64,000 bases of DNA from an uncultured Christensenella sp. (lineage in GTDB: Bacteria > Bacillota > Clostridia > Christensenellales > Pumilibacteraceae): positions 1 through 64,000 of the forward strand of contig CAJTND010000001.1 of assembly GCA_910577995.1 (NCBI GenBank), given 5' to 3'. The notes beneath the pieces are model-generated. The model was not told the DNA's origin. It made no database searches and saw only the letters and a list, made by a program, of their open reading frames with translations. The translations under genes were made by a program, and so were the position numbers. Numbering within the stretch: position 1 is the first letter of the stretch; every line of letters begins with the position of its first letter. Positions 55,686 through 62,739 of this stretch are shown piece after piece.

Positions 55686-56306
55686 ATGAAAAATCATATT
55701 GTTACTTTATCGCGTGAGCTCGGCAGCGGCGGAAACCTTGTCGCGCAGGAATTGTCGAAGCGGCTCGGTATACCTTACTATGACAAAGAGATAATCAACA
55801 AGACGGCGGAAGAATTCGGCTTGCCCAAAGACCGGCTCCAAAAAAGCGACGAAAAAAAGACGAACAGCTTTTTGTATTCGCTCGCGACGGCGCGGCTCGC
55901 AGGTATAAGCAGTCCGTCGTTTCCGATAAACGATATACTGCTCGACGACAGGTCGTTCATGTTCACGAGCGAAACGATTAAAAAGCTTGCGGTCGAGCCG
56001 TGCATCATCGTCGGGCGTTGCGCCGATCATGTGCTCGAAAACAGAAAGATAATCAAGGTGTTTGTCTGTGCGGAGATCGAGGATCGAGTTCGCCGAATTT
56101 CCGAAAGTCTCGACCTCAGCGAGAAGAACGCGCTCAAACTGATACAAAAGACCGACAAGCGTCGCGCCGCATACTATAATTCCTATACCGACAGACAGTG
56201 GGGCAAGGCGAGCAATTACCATATAACAATAAATACGTCTATACTCGGAATAGATAAAAGCGTGGACGTTTTACAAAAATTTATCGAAACTTATAATGAA
56301 ATTTGA
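55686..56306 (+). CDS. Cytidylate-kinase-like family protein
   Basis: A 206-residue P-loop protein of the Cytidylate_kin2 group. The nucleotide loop is SRELGSGGNLVAQELSKRLG, then YYDKEII, a middle helical region, IIVGRCADHVLEN and the lid/Arg segment DRVRRISE. True CMP kinases have GPAGSGKS; this group has GSGG and its substrate is not established. AAGGAGTGG precedes ATG 55686. Last chromosomal gene before the tRNA. Confidence 0.85.
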   Translation: MKNHIVTLSRELGSGGNLVAQELSKRLGIPYYDKEIINKTAEEFGLPKDRLQKSDEKKTNSFLYSLATARLAGISSPSFPINDILLDDRSFMFTSETIKKLAVEPCIIVGRCADHVLENRKIIKVFVCAEIEDRVRRISESLDLSEKNALKLIQKTDKRRAAYYNSYTDRQWGKASNYHITINTSILGIDKSVDVLQKFIETYNEI

Positions 56307-56315
56307 TATAATCAG

Positions 56316-56344
56316 TTGACAAACGCCATTTAATCAAGTATAAT
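56316..56344 (+). promoter_or_regulatory. Promoter of tRNA-Leu
   Basis: TTGACA (56316-56321), 17-base spacer, TATAAT (56339-56344), 12 bases before the first tRNA base. The recombinase stop codon on the other strand (56330-56332) lies inside this promoter. Confidence 0.85.
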
Positions 56345-58003
56345 AAATGACGTTGAGCGGTCGTGGTGGAATTGGCAGACACGCAAGACTAAGGATCTTG
56401 TGGGCGACCATGCAGGTTCAAGTCCTGTCGACCGCACCATAACAGGGGTATACGAACACCCAGATTGAGAAACCGAATTTTCGGTTTCTTTTTCTTTTGC
56501 GCTGTTTTCGTCCTCGCCGCTGCTCCCGTCGGGGTAATCGGGGAAAATCAAGTTCAAAAGTAATTCGTTCTTTTGTCCGCTTTTGAGATTGAAAAGCACT
56601 TTCATTTTATCGTCATACAGCACAACGCGATATATGAACGTGTCAATCAATGCCTTGCGGTTTTTCGTCTTGGTGTAGTCTAACGCGCGGAAATGCTGTA
56701 ACCACTTGCGAATATCATCGTATGTGTAGTCGATTTGCAACGCCTTTTCGCTTTCTATGGTGTCGTTCAGTTCCTTGTTTTCGCTCTCTAACTTTTCGAT
56801 TTGCACTAAAATCGTGTCGGCAATCTTGCCACGCATAAGGGCTTGCATTAGGTTGTTGATAGCCTTTTGATTGTCCGCAACCAAACTTTCAAGCCGTTTT
56901 ATTTCGCTGTCGTTGCGCTCCGCTTGTATAAGCATATAGGTTTCGGCGGCGATTGTGTCTATAAATTCGTCGGTCAAAACGCCGTGCAGGTTTTGCTCCG
57001 TGCCGTCGCCGACAATGGCGGCTATGATTTCGTCCTCTATAAACTGCTTGCGTATAGTCCGCTTGTCGCAATTTGCTTTGGGGTTGCCGTTGCACTTGTA
57101 GTAGTGATGTACCGTCATATTTTTACTTGTGCCGCTGATACCCGTCATTTTATTGCCGCACTTGCCACATATCAATTTTTCGGACAAAAGGTATTCTTCA
57201 AGGGCTTTTCCTCTTGACGGGGCTTGCGCGTATTTCTCTAACACTCTTTGCACGTCCTCAAAAAGCGCGTCGTCGATTATGCGTGGCATACCGCCGTCAA
57301 TCTCGTTGCCTTGAAAAATGTACTTTCCCAAATATCGACGGTTGGCAAATATGCTGTGAAAGCTGTTTTTGTTCCACTTGCCGCCGCGCGAGGTGGGTAT
57401 TCCGCGCTCGTTCATATAACGGGCAATTTCGGCGTAATTGTAGCCGTTTGCAAGCATTTCAAACATTTGCTTGACGATTGGCGCGGTTTCCTCGTTGATA
57501 ATAAACCGCTTTTCCTCGTCCACCTTGTAGCCGAGCGGAATACCGCCGCCGAAAAACTTGCATTTCGACGCTGTTATAGCGATACCGCGTTTTACCTTTT
57601 GGCTTAACTCTGCCGAATAATATTCCGCCATACTTTCAGGTACGCCCTCAATCAAAATACCGCTCGCGTCGTCCGTGATATTCTCTTTTGCCGAGAGTAC
57701 GCGAACGCCGCTTTTTTTGAGTTTCGCCTTATACGTTGCGCTGTCGTATCTATTACGGGCGAAACGGTCTAATTGATAAACAACGACGAACTGAAAGCCT
57801 TTGCGCTTGCTGTCCTCAATCATTTGCAAAAATTGGGTGCGTTTGTCGTTCGTACCCGTCAAGTGTTCGTCAACGTATTCACGGACTACCCGTAAATCGC
57901 TCCGTTCTGCAAAAGCGTAACACTCTTTGAGTTGCCCCTCGATTGATTGGTAATTCTGCTTTGAACCGGGAGAATACCTTGCGTAGATGACTGCATTTTT
58001 CAT
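56330..58003 (-). CDS. Large serine recombinase (integrase) with host-derived C-terminus
   Basis: A 557-residue site-specific recombinase: resolvase domain with catalytic Ser11 (YARYS), SIEGQLKEC and YQLDRFARNR. A recombinase domain (IPLGYKVDEEKRFIINEE, GIPTSRGGKWNKNSF) follows, then a zinc-ribbon (ICGKCGNKM and a second Cys pair) and a coiled-coil (about 360-430). ATG 58003 follows AAGGAG. The last 34 codons (56333-56434) are the antisense of tRNA-Leu and its promoter, giving STGLEPAWSPTRSLVLRV, so the present stop is chromosomal. The element's own tail of 40 codons is at 62725-62847. It would mediate integration and excision. Confidence 0.95.
   Translation of the reverse strand: MKNAVIYARYSPGSKQNYQSIEGQLKECYAFAERSDLRVVREYVDEHLTGTNDKRTQFLQMIEDSKRKGFQFVVVYQLDRFARNRYDSATYKAKLKKSGVRVLSAKENITDDASGILIEGVPESMAEYYSAELSQKVKRGIAITASKCKFFGGGIPLGYKVDEEKRFIINEETAPIVKQMFEMLANGYNYAEIARYMNERGIPTSRGGKWNKNSFHSIFANRRYLGKYIFQGNEIDGGMPRIIDDALFEDVQRVLEKYAQAPSRGKALEEYLLSEKLICGKCGNKMTGISGTSKNMTVHHYYKCNGNPKANCDKRTIRKQFIEDEIIAAIVGDGTEQNLHGVLTDEFIDTIAAETYMLIQAERNDSEIKRLESLVADNQKAINNLMQALMRGKIADTILVQIEKLESENKELNDTIESEKALQIDYTYDDIRKWLQHFRALDYTKTKNRKALIDTFIYRVVLYDDKMKVLFNLKSGQKNELLLNLIFPDYPDGSSGEDENSAKEKETENSVSQSGCSYTPVMVRSTGLEPAWSPTRSLVLRVCQFHHDRSTSFIILD
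56357..56439 (+). tRNA. tRNA-Leu (anticodon AAG)
   Basis: An 83-base tRNA with acceptor arms GCGGTCG/CGACCGC, a discriminator A and encoded CCA. It has a D-arm with GGAATTGGCAGAC, anticodon stem CAAGA/TCTTG around loop CTAAGGA, a long class II variable arm (TGGGCGACCA), and T-arm AGGTTCAAGTCCT. Loop positions 34-36 read AAG, decoding CUU (and CUC/CUA if A34 becomes inosine). Leucine identity is supported by the long variable arm. A mobile element abuts its 3' end. Confidence 0.95.
56434..56439. repeat. Left attachment core (attL)
   Basis: GCACCA, the last six bases of tRNA-Leu, continuing TAAC into the element. Matches the right copy in nine of ten bases (GCACCA, then T versus A, then AAC). 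In both copies the complementary GTG codon is in the recombinase reading frame. Confidence 0.75.
56468..56496 (+). terminator. Element-borne terminator for tRNA-Leu
   Basis: AGAAACCGAA (56468-56477) and TTCGGTTTCT (56480-56489) form a perfect hairpin followed by TTTTCTTTT on the plus strand, 28 bases after the tRNA CCA end. It lies inside the recombinase coding region on the opposite strand and can end tRNA transcription before it runs antisense through the recombinase. Confidence 0.8.
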
Positions 58004-58102
58004 AACTTGCTCCTTTGCGCGGTCGTTGCGGACTGCGGCTTAAAAATTTGTTGTTCGCTTTGGTGCTTACCCGCCTTAATTAGCAAAAAACGCCGCCGCA
58101 GT

Positions 58103-58180
58103 AAAATTGTCAAGGGTTTGCCCCGTAGGGGTCGGCGGTTTATGCCTGACGGGAGATAAATAGCCGCCCTTGATAATTTT
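58103..58180 (-). ncRNA. Candidate structured leader or site upstream of the recombinase
   Basis: Outer arms AAAATTGTCAAGGG (58103-58116) and CCCTTGATAATTTT (58167-58180) pair over 14 positions with one G-T. Inside lie CCCC-GTA-GGGG (58121-58131) and a GGCGG.../...CCGCC hairpin (from about 58134 to 58168), giving a three-way-junction shape. It sits 100 bases before the recombinase ATG. It could be a leader RNA, a recombination-directionality site or an origin-like site. The rest of 58004-58257 shows no gene. Confidence 0.5.
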
Positions 58181-58257
58181 GCAAGGCGGTGATACCCACG
58201 CCATAGGCGGTAAGCACAAGCGAATAACAAAACTACGAAATTTTAACGGAATAATAT

Positions 58258-58767
58258 TTATTGTTTATTCTGTGTATTTAGTTTTTCTAATAACTGTTTA
58301 AGTTCTTCGGGCGTTTCTTGCATACCACGTTTTGCCCATTCGTCGCACCAACCGAAAAATGCTCCCGACCAAAATGATAAAAGATATGCAGGTATATTTT
58401 CTATGTTCTCATTAACCCCGAAATATTTTCGTACAAGTTTATACATTAAAAATTCGAGATTATTTTTGTACAGCAATTCAAGTATCGGGCGTTCTCTTTC
58501 AAAAAGATTTAACATTTTATCGCATATATCGCTTTTAGCAAAATCAACTTGTTTGCTCCATTCTTCCGCAATGTCATCCATTTTTGAAAATAGTACATCT
58601 TCTTTATAAAAATAATTGCGATAATAACTCGTGCGCCCGACGCCAGCCTTTTTGACAATTTCGCAAATAGTAATTTCTTCAAAAGGCTTTATTTTCATTA
58701 GTTCAATAAGTGCCGTTTCAACGCTTTCGCGCACTATAATATTCGCTTGATTTACACGTTTAGACAT
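58258..58767 (-). CDS. TetR-family transcriptional regulator
   Basis: A 169-residue TetR-type repressor. The N-terminal HTH is ALIELMKIKPFEEITICEIVKKAGVGRTSYYRNYFYKEDVL (residues about 18-58, shown only in part: ITICEIVKKAGVGRTSYYR). A helical ligand/dimer domain follows. ATG 58767 was chosen because TetR homology begins there. It is divergent from the membrane peptide-hydrolase operon, with a palindrome between them, so it probably represses that operon. AT-richer than chromosomal genes. Confidence 0.88.
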   Translation of the reverse strand: MSKRVNQANIIVRESVETALIELMKIKPFEEITICEIVKKAGVGRTSYYRNYFYKEDVLFSKMDDIAEEWSKQVDFAKSDICDKMLNLFERERPILELLYKNNLEFLMYKLVRKYFGVNENIENIPAYLLSFWSGAFFGWCDEWAKRGMQETPEELKQLLEKLNTQNKQ

Positions 58768-58822
58768 ACCGTAACAAATACTCCTTGTTTGTTCCACTTG
58801 GGGAAAATCGACTTTTGTTTGT

Positions 58823-58860
58823 TTGACACAAGCCGTCTTTATGTGGTACATTTGTACCGC
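58823..58860 (+). promoter_or_regulatory. Promoter with overlapping palindromic TetR operator
   Basis: TTGACA (58823-58828), 18-base spacer, TACATT (58847-58852). The palindrome GGTACATTTGTACC (58845-58858) covers the -10 box, as expected for a TetR operator repressing the hydrolase operon. Confidence 0.6.
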
Positions 58861-58922
58861 TTGATAGTAATATTAGCACTTACAAAAACAAAAGTCAAGC
58901 GAATTTATATATGGAGGCTATT

Positions 58923-59057
58923 ATGAAAATTTGGGTAAAGAGAGCGATTATTATCGCTGTCATTGCGGCAGTTGCTTTTGTCTTGGGCAGACTTGCCGTC
59001 CGCGCCGTACTGAATTTAATGGTTGGCGGCACATTGTTTGGGGGTAACTTTTTATGA
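58923..59057 (+). CDS. 44-residue single-pass membrane peptide
   Basis: Starts with a basic MKIWVKRA, then one membrane segment (IIIAVIAAVAFVLGRLAV) and a Gly-rich tail. GGAGG lies ten bases before the ATG. Its stop overlaps the hydrolase start (ATGA), so the two are translationally coupled. No known family; it may be a partner or anchor for the hydrolase. Confidence 0.65.
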   Translation: MKIWVKRAIIIAVIAAVAFVLGRLAVRAVLNLMVGGTLFGGNFL

Positions 59058-60046
59058 GCGGAGAAAAGGTTAAAGGCAGAGGTTTGTTTATATTTCTCTG
59101 CATAGCGGTATTTATTGTTGTTTTTTGCGTTTCCGTATTGGTAAAATGTACGGCTAAACCCGATTGGGCAAAAAAGTATTCTGTTGAGTGGAGCGACAAA
59201 ATAGGAACTGCACATAATGATATTTCCTATCATTCGGCAAGCACGGAATATGGCGACGAAAAATTCCACAAATTCGATTTGTACGTTCCCGCCGATAACA
59301 CGAAAGAAAATTACGGTTTAGTTGTATATTTACACGCAGGCGGCTTTACTACGGGCGACAAGTACGACGATAAAGATATGTTACAATGGCTGTGTTCAAA
59401 GGGCTATGTTACGGCGGGTATCAATTACACGCTACGAGATAATGACCACGAAAACGTAAGCGTTTATTCTCAATCTATGGAAATCAAGGCAAGCGTTTCT
59501 GTGATAGCGGAAAAAGCAAAAGAATTCGGCTACAATCTCAATCAAATGGCGATAGCGGGCGGTTCTGCGGGCGGAACGCTTGCAATGCTGTATGCTTACC
59601 GCGATGCAGAGCAGTCGCCTATACCCGTTAAAATGTTATTTGAAGCCGTCGGACCGTCAAGTTTTTATGCGGAAGATTGGGACACATACGGATTAAACAA
59701 AAGTGCGGAAGCCGCAGCCGATTTGTTCGGAATTATGGCGGGAACTACGATTACCGAAGAAGATATTAAGAGCAATAACTATCAAGATAAAGTGAAAAAT
59801 ATTTCGGGCTGGGCTTGGGTAAATCAAAACTCCGTACCTACCGTTATAGCCTACGGCGCACACGATAAAGTCTGTCCGTTCAAAACCGTAAAACATTTGG
59901 TAAACGCATTAAAAGACAATAACGTAGATTACAAATATTTTGAGTTGCCCCATTCGGGACACGCTTTGCAAAACGATAACAAAATATACAGACAGTATAT
60001 GGACACGGTAAACGAGTATTTGGAAAAATATTTGCCTGTTGTGTGA
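59054..60046 (+). CDS. Membrane-anchored alpha/beta hydrolase (HSL/carboxylesterase-like)
   Basis: A 330-residue protein with one N-terminal membrane helix (residues about 11-34) and an extracytoplasmic alpha/beta-hydrolase domain. The oxyanion motif is HAGGF (HGG type), the nucleophile elbow GGSAGG, the acid lies in GAHDKVCP, and the catalytic His in LPHSGHAL. All three catalytic residues appear present. It would hydrolyse a small ester or peptide-like substrate outside the cell. Together with the TetR regulator it looks like an inducible resistance or detoxification module; substrate unknown. Confidence 0.88.
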   Translation: MSGEKVKGRGLFIFLCIAVFIVVFCVSVLVKCTAKPDWAKKYSVEWSDKIGTAHNDISYHSASTEYGDEKFHKFDLYVPADNTKENYGLVVYLHAGGFTTGDKYDDKDMLQWLCSKGYVTAGINYTLRDNDHENVSVYSQSMEIKASVSVIAEKAKEFGYNLNQMAIAGGSAGGTLAMLYAYRDAEQSPIPVKMLFEAVGPSSFYAEDWDTYGLNKSAEAAADLFGIMAGTTITEEDIKSNNYQDKVKNISGWAWVNQNSVPTVIAYGAHDKVCPFKTVKHLVNALKDNNVDYKYFELPHSGHALQNDNKIYRQYMDTVNEYLEKYLPVV

Positions 60047-60132
60047 GGTAATTATACCAAAATGTTAGAGTTGGCGACAGCTCAAAAAATAATATCGTCA
60101 AAATAACAACTGAATAAATCTTTATAGTAAAT

Positions 60133-60207
60133 AAAGAATTGAGTGTACGAAAGTAAATGACAAAAAACTTTCGAGGCAGTAAACGGCACACTCAATTCTT
60201 TTTTATA
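60133..60207 (+). terminator. Long nested hairpin with T-tract after the hydrolase
   Basis: Arms AAAGAATTGAGTGT (60133-60146) and ACACTCAATTCTTT (60188-60201) are perfect complements and run into TTTTATATTTTTTT. The 41-base loop contains a second hairpin, CGAAAGT / ACTTTCG (60148-60154, 60167-60173). It separates the hydrolase from the sigma-like gene. Confidence 0.7.
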
Positions 60208-60267
60208 TTTTTTTCAGAAAACCTTTCCGCATTGCCGTTTTCGTGCTTATAAGTGGAGGCTTTCTAT

Positions 60268-60678
60268 ATGCAAGTAATAATCTATAAATTTGTGGACGGA
60301 ACGACGAACGCCGTCGAGGTTACGGAAGATATTTACTTGATAGACTTACAACTTTTGAAAGAGGAAATAAGTAATAACAGACGGGAAACGCGGAGGCACA
60401 CCTCGCTTTATTACTTTACCGATATGGGAATAGACTTTGAGGACAAGCGTATAGATATATTCGCGGAAATCGTGCGGAAAGAAAACGCCGAGCGCGTACA
60501 TAAAGCGTTATTAACTTTATCGGACAAGCGGCGCGATTTGGTGTATAAAGTCTATTACGAGGAATTGACTATGCGGCAAATCGCAAGTCAAACGGGCGTG
60601 TCTCATACCGCCATATCGCAACGTATGAAAACAATACGCAAACGCTTACAAAAGGAATTGCGCGATTGCAGTATATAA
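60268..60678 (+). CDS. Sigma-70-like factor / HTH protein of mobile elements
   Basis: A 136-residue protein with a C-terminal sigma region 4-type HTH (LTMRQIASQTGVSHTAISQRM) preceded by LSDKRRDLVYKVYYEE. The N-terminal half lacks a full region 2, so it may be a regulator rather than a complete sigma factor. Such small sigma-like proteins are common on clostridial integrative elements. ATG 60268 was preferred to the GTG at 60253, because GGAGG at 60254-60258 is then at the right distance. Confidence 0.78.
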   Translation: MQVIIYKFVDGTTNAVEVTEDIYLIDLQLLKEEISNNRRETRRHTSLYYFTDMGIDFEDKRIDIFAEIVRKENAERVHKALLTLSDKRRDLVYKVYYEELTMRQIASQTGVSHTAISQRMKTIRKRLQKELRDCSI

Positions 60679-60729
60679 TATTACCCGTTCACCCCGTAAC
60701 GTGTAACGTAAAATTCAAGCGTTATGCCG

Positions 60730-60824
60730 ACGGGGTGGACATAGTATTACCTTAGTCCACCCCGTAACACTGTAACACTTTTGGGGTAAATACGGCACAA
60801 TGCGGGGCGGCGACAGCCGCCCCG
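60730..60824 (+). other. Two GC-rich hairpins in the gap after the sigma-like gene
   Basis: ACGGGGTGGAC (60730-60740) pairs with GTCCACCCCGT (60755-60765), and CGGGGCGGC (60803-60811) pairs with GCCGCCCCG (60816-60824) around GACA. The motif CACCCCGTAAC also occurs twice. No T-runs follow, so they are not standard terminators. The 60679-60935 gap holds no gene I can support. Confidence 0.5.
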
Positions 60825-60935
60825 TGTGTCAATAAGTTACTATTACCTTATTGGCACTACGAAACACGGAACGAAAAACAAGCCCGCTGTGGGTGGGTTT
60901 GGGTGGGGTTATCAAGAATAAAAGGAGTTTCCAAT

Positions 60936-61106
60936 ATGAATAAGCAAATACCGCTCGGAATATCTGTCATCTATTTCAACGACCAAAGCAAAAACATTTA
61001 CGCAAAACTGCCGCCCGATAAAGAGCAAGCAAAAAGACTGTCAAAGCGTATCTATAAGAACGCTATGACAGCCATATATTTGAAAAAACTGTCAACAAAA
61101 TATTAA
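60936..61106 (+). CDS. Small mobile-element protein, copy A
   Basis: A 56-residue basic protein (MNKQIPLGISVIYFNDQSK, then LPPDKEQAKRLSKRIYKNAMTA and YLKKLSTKY, in parts) of unknown function. AAGGAG before the ATG at good distance. A partial second copy of its 3' half is at 62641-62739 with a different ending (ALASREQLPRR). Copy A is therefore probably a recombined version whose original C-terminus was displaced by the HNH-NTase insertion. Confidence 0.6.
   Translation: MNKQIPLGISVIYFNDQSKNIYAKLPPDKEQAKRLSKRIYKNAMTAIYLKKLSTKY
61013..61072 (+). repeat. Direct repeat flanking the HNH-NTase module, left copy
   Basis: Sixty bases in copy A that match 62646-62705 at 55 of 60 positions by direct comparison. 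The two copies bracket the AT-rich HNH-NTase module. Confidence 0.8.
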
Positions 61107-61131
61107 AACGCATAGTACAGGTTACGATTTC

Positions 61132-61160
61132 TTGCAAAATATTTACATTTATGATATAAT
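61132..61160 (+). promoter_or_regulatory. Sigma-A promoter of the HNH-NTase operon
   Basis: TTGCAA (61132-61137), 17-base spacer, TATAAT (61155-61160), 25 bases before ATG 61186. Strong, so the module is likely expressed independently. Confidence 0.8.
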
Positions 61161-61185
61161 GATTTCCACATGAGGAGAATGTGTG

Positions 61186-62328
61186 ATGTGCAGATATATA
61201 GAAGAAAATGTTAAAAGAAGATTGTATGCCGAATCAATGGGAAGGTGTATGAATCCAAATTGTTGCTGTGAATTATTCTGTAAGACTGGTGACATTATCG
61301 AAAAGGCTCATATTGATCCTTATTGTGATACAGCAGACAATTCTTTTGAAAATTTAGTTGTATTGTGTCCTAATTGCCATACGAAATTTGATAAAAATCA
61401 TGCCTTTACACCAGAAGAAGTTTTAAATTGGAAAAAGATTCGAAGTGAGGAACTCGAAAGGTTTTTTAGCAAGAAATTTACCACTTTTGATGAGCTAAAA
61501 AACGAAGTTGTCCCGTTGCTTTTAGAAAATAAGAGTATTTATGAAAATTACTATTTGAAAGATAAACGACAACTTTGGGATATATTTGAAGGTAGGATTT
61601 TAGTAAATAATAGGAAACTTGAACTGCTTTTTTCAAAAAATCTATCTTTGATTCAACGTAATCCAGATAAAGATTATTCAAATTTGGCATTTATTCAAAC
61701 ATTTATAGCTCATGTAAATGAATTTGAATCTACTCGATTTAATGAAGAAAGAAGTCGTGAAATTCTTTTTCCTGTCGAAATCAATTCAATGTTTGGTATT
61801 GCTCCTATTGAAGATTCACTTCTTCCATCTACCGAGTCATTGGAACTTCTCATAAAGAAGTTAAAATCACAAAGCAAATTTGAGGCCGTAGTTTTAGGAA
61901 GTTCTCATCCATTTATTCAGATAAGCGAAGACGGGAAATCGGTTCAAATATTTTTAGATGACACTCCGCAAATAAGACAGATGTATTATAACTATAATTG
62001 TTTTAAAGGGGCAAAGGTTCGTCTTAAAAGTCTTAATTATGCATTAAGTTATATTCACTCAAGAAAATTGCACTATAATTTTTTAGATGATAGTAATTTA
62101 AGGGAAATAATTATACATGATGAAAAAATGATTTTTGTTTATGAATATTGTTTGGGTCAATCGGAACTAATGCAACTCTTGCCAGAAGAAAATAGTATAA
62201 TTGTTAATTTACATAATTGGAATGGAGAAAGCTGCATATCAAAACAAGCATACGAATTAGCTAATAGTATGAATGTACGATTATTAACTATGGACGGATT
62301 TTATAAATACATAAATGAAATTAAATAA
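61186..62328 (+). CDS. HNH endonuclease with large uncharacterised C-terminal domain
   Basis: A 380-residue protein. The N-terminal HNH domain has zinc cysteines (C21, C26, C61, C64) and the catalytic-region set H42 (AHIDP), N56 (ENLVVLC) and H65. Residues about 90-380 match no family I know; they may sense or bind a partner. ATG 61186 is chosen for GAGGAG eight bases upstream. Overlaps the nucleotidyltransferase gene by 14 bases, so the two are coupled. Very AT-rich compared with the chromosome, which indicates recent acquisition. A defence or toxin-antitoxin role is an inference. Confidence 0.8.
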   Translation: MCRYIEENVKRRLYAESMGRCMNPNCCCELFCKTGDIIEKAHIDPYCDTADNSFENLVVLCPNCHTKFDKNHAFTPEEVLNWKKIRSEELERFFSKKFTTFDELKNEVVPLLLENKSIYENYYLKDKRQLWDIFEGRILVNNRKLELLFSKNLSLIQRNPDKDYSNLAFIQTFIAHVNEFESTRFNEERSREILFPVEINSMFGIAPIEDSLLPSTESLELLIKKLKSQSKFEAVVLGSSHPFIQISEDGKSVQIFLDDTPQIRQMYYNYNCFKGAKVRLKSLNYALSYIHSRKLHYNFLDDSNLREIIIHDEKMIFVYEYCLGQSELMQLLPEENSIIVNLHNWNGESCISKQAYELANSMNVRLLTMDGFYKYINEIK

Positions 62329-62614
62329 AGCTATTTCTGAACTTATAAAAGCATTTATACCATTATTTGATTCTTTTGAGCAGGTCTATCTGTTTGGATC
62401 AATACTTAAGCCATGTGTTCAAAGTAATGATATTGATATATTAGTTATTTATAAAAAGTATTCAAAAAAACTTGGTAATGATTTGAGATTATTTTCAGAA
62501 GAAATAGAAAAGGCAAGCGGTATGATGGTTGATTTAACAGCATTAAGTATTGAAGAAGAAAAAGAGGTCTCGTTTTTAGAAAGAATAAAATCTAATTTTT
62601 TAAGATTGAAATGA
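62315..62614 (+). CDS. Minimal nucleotidyltransferase (MNT-type)
   Basis: A 99-residue pol-beta-superfamily nucleotidyltransferase with the GS-x9-DxD signature: G28-S29 (YLFGSILKP) and D39/D41 (NDIDILVIY), and a likely third Asp in MMVDLTAL. MNT proteins often act as antitoxins that AMPylate a partner (as with HEPN toxins), or as parts of defence systems. Here the partner encoded just upstream is an HNH nuclease, not HEPN. Translational overlap of 14 bases supports joint function. Confidence 0.82.
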   Translation: MKLNKAISELIKAFIPLFDSFEQVYLFGSILKPCVQSNDIDILVIYKKYSKKLGNDLRLFSEEIEKASGMMVDLTALSIEEEKEVSFLERIKSNFLRLK

Positions 62615-62640
62615 TATCATTGATTGAGTTTTGTGCTGAA

Positions 62641-62739
62641 TTACTGCCCGATAACAAGCAAGCAAAAAGGCTGTCAAAGCGTATCTTTAAGACCGCTATG
62701 ACAGCACTTGCAAGCCGTGAACAATTACCGCGCCGCTAA
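62641..62739 (+). pseudogene. Remnant 3' part of the small mobile-element gene, copy B
   Basis: In-frame sequence LPDNKQAKRLSKRIF, KTAMTALASREQLPRR and a TAA at 62737-62739 matches the C-terminal half of the protein at 60936-61106. No start codon or N-terminal half precedes it; NTase sequence does. It overlaps the stranded recombinase tail tail-to-tail by about 15 bases, probably the ancestral arrangement before the HNH-NTase insertion. Confidence 0.75.
62646..62705 (+). repeat. Direct repeat flanking the HNH-NTase module, right copy
   Basis: Right copy of the 60-base repeat at 61013-61072, five mismatches. Confidence 0.8.

Noticed and set aside
56333..56434. C-terminal STGLEPAWSPTRS segment as a real conserved domain
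   Set aside because: It is the antisense translation of tRNA-Leu, a common cause of false domain matches.
58004..58230. 76-codon minus-strand frame upstream of the recombinase
   Set aside because: Falls on the structured non-coding region, with no ribosome site or protein-like composition.
60679..60935. Hairpins as transposon terminal inverted repeats
   Set aside because: They are local hairpins with no matching partner at a distance and no transposase in the element.
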